Positions 33,800 to 33,806 of a stretch of 33,806 nt of DNA are shown one piece after another. The stretch covers positions 1-33,806 of the forward strand of contig JAJQEI010000005.1 of the NCBI GenBank assembly GCA_021201755.1, in the 5' to 3' direction. Position 1 is the first letter of the stretch, and every line of letters starts with the position of its first letter. The translations under genes were made by a program, and so were the position numbers. Source of the stretch: Ruminococcus sp. (GTDB lineage Bacteria > Bacillota > Clostridia > Oscillospirales > Ruminococcaceae). Under the pieces are notes generated by a model. The model was not told where the DNA came from, made no database searches, and saw only the letters and a list, made by a program, of their open reading frames with translations.

Positions 33800-33806
33800 A
33801 TGAAAA
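33800..33806 (+). CDS. Start of a gene cut by the right edge
   Basis: ATGAAAA preceded by AAAGGAGG (33783-33790) at 9 bases, a consensus ribosome site. Only two codons (Met-Lys) are visible, so the product is unknown; the start resembles that of an exported protein. Confidence 0.5.

Overview
The window looks like a chromosomal piece of a low-to-mid GC, Gram-positive, fibre-degrading gut or rumen bacterium of the Ruminococcus/Oscillospiraceae type. The evidence is two dockerin-bearing proteins with Thr-rich linkers, a GH5 cellulase, a GH31 alpha-xylosidase, BspA-like leucine-rich-repeat proteins, Firmicutes-style promoters and AGGAGG ribosome sites, and a GerW/YtfJ-type gene. The species is inference.

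Layout. 1-5.9 kb (minus strand): two paralogous BspA-type LRR secreted proteins sharing an identical signal-peptide/RBS segment. The complete one is a frameshifted LRR / Thr-linker / cysteine-peptidase-like / dockerin protein. Next to it is a GH5 lipoprotein. 6.1-7.8 kb: an aldo/keto reductase (+) and a small lipoprotein (-). 7.9-13.2 kb: a graveyard of mobile DNA with IS256-family and IS3-family fragments, a HicAB toxin-antitoxin pair, a frameshifted prophage-type XRE/S24 repressor with two identical operators, cut-down phage tail genes, an internally deleted IS3 element with both ends visible, and the 3' half of a PD-(D/E)XK_9 protein. 13.4-18.3 kb (minus): a ParA-like ATPase, tRNA-Pro(CGG), and a three-gene run of GH31, PH-domain and FkbM genes. 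18.4-19.9 kb (minus): a broken dockerin protein, an unidentified fragment and rpmB.

20.2-28.1 kb (+) is a compact, mostly intact housekeeping cluster: site-2 protease, scpA, scpB, DUF2953, GerW/YtfJ, DacF-type carboxypeptidase (frameshifted near its C-terminus), RluB-type pseudouridine synthase, MetA, and a Nudix-MutY fusion, closed by a terminator. 28.3-29.5 kb: a VWA-domain protein with a sortase-type tail. 29.6-33.5 kb (minus): a surface-glycan type operon of UGM-like flavoprotein, GtrA and a GT-C-like membrane protein. A further + strand gene begins at the right edge.

Two observations stand out. (1) Two minus-strand promoters carry the same pair of 10-bp direct repeats with a 21-bp period, at the same distance from an extended -10. 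They resemble LytTR-family response-regulator sites and point to a small co-regulated set of secreted proteins. (2) The glycan operon holds four in-frame stop codons in otherwise uninterrupted frames, two or three at places where Trp is expected. Elsewhere the accessory genes are broken by one-base slips, several in A/T runs. The housekeeping cluster is nearly free of such lesions, which favours real gene decay or phase variation over a uniformly poor assembly, although assembly error is not excluded.
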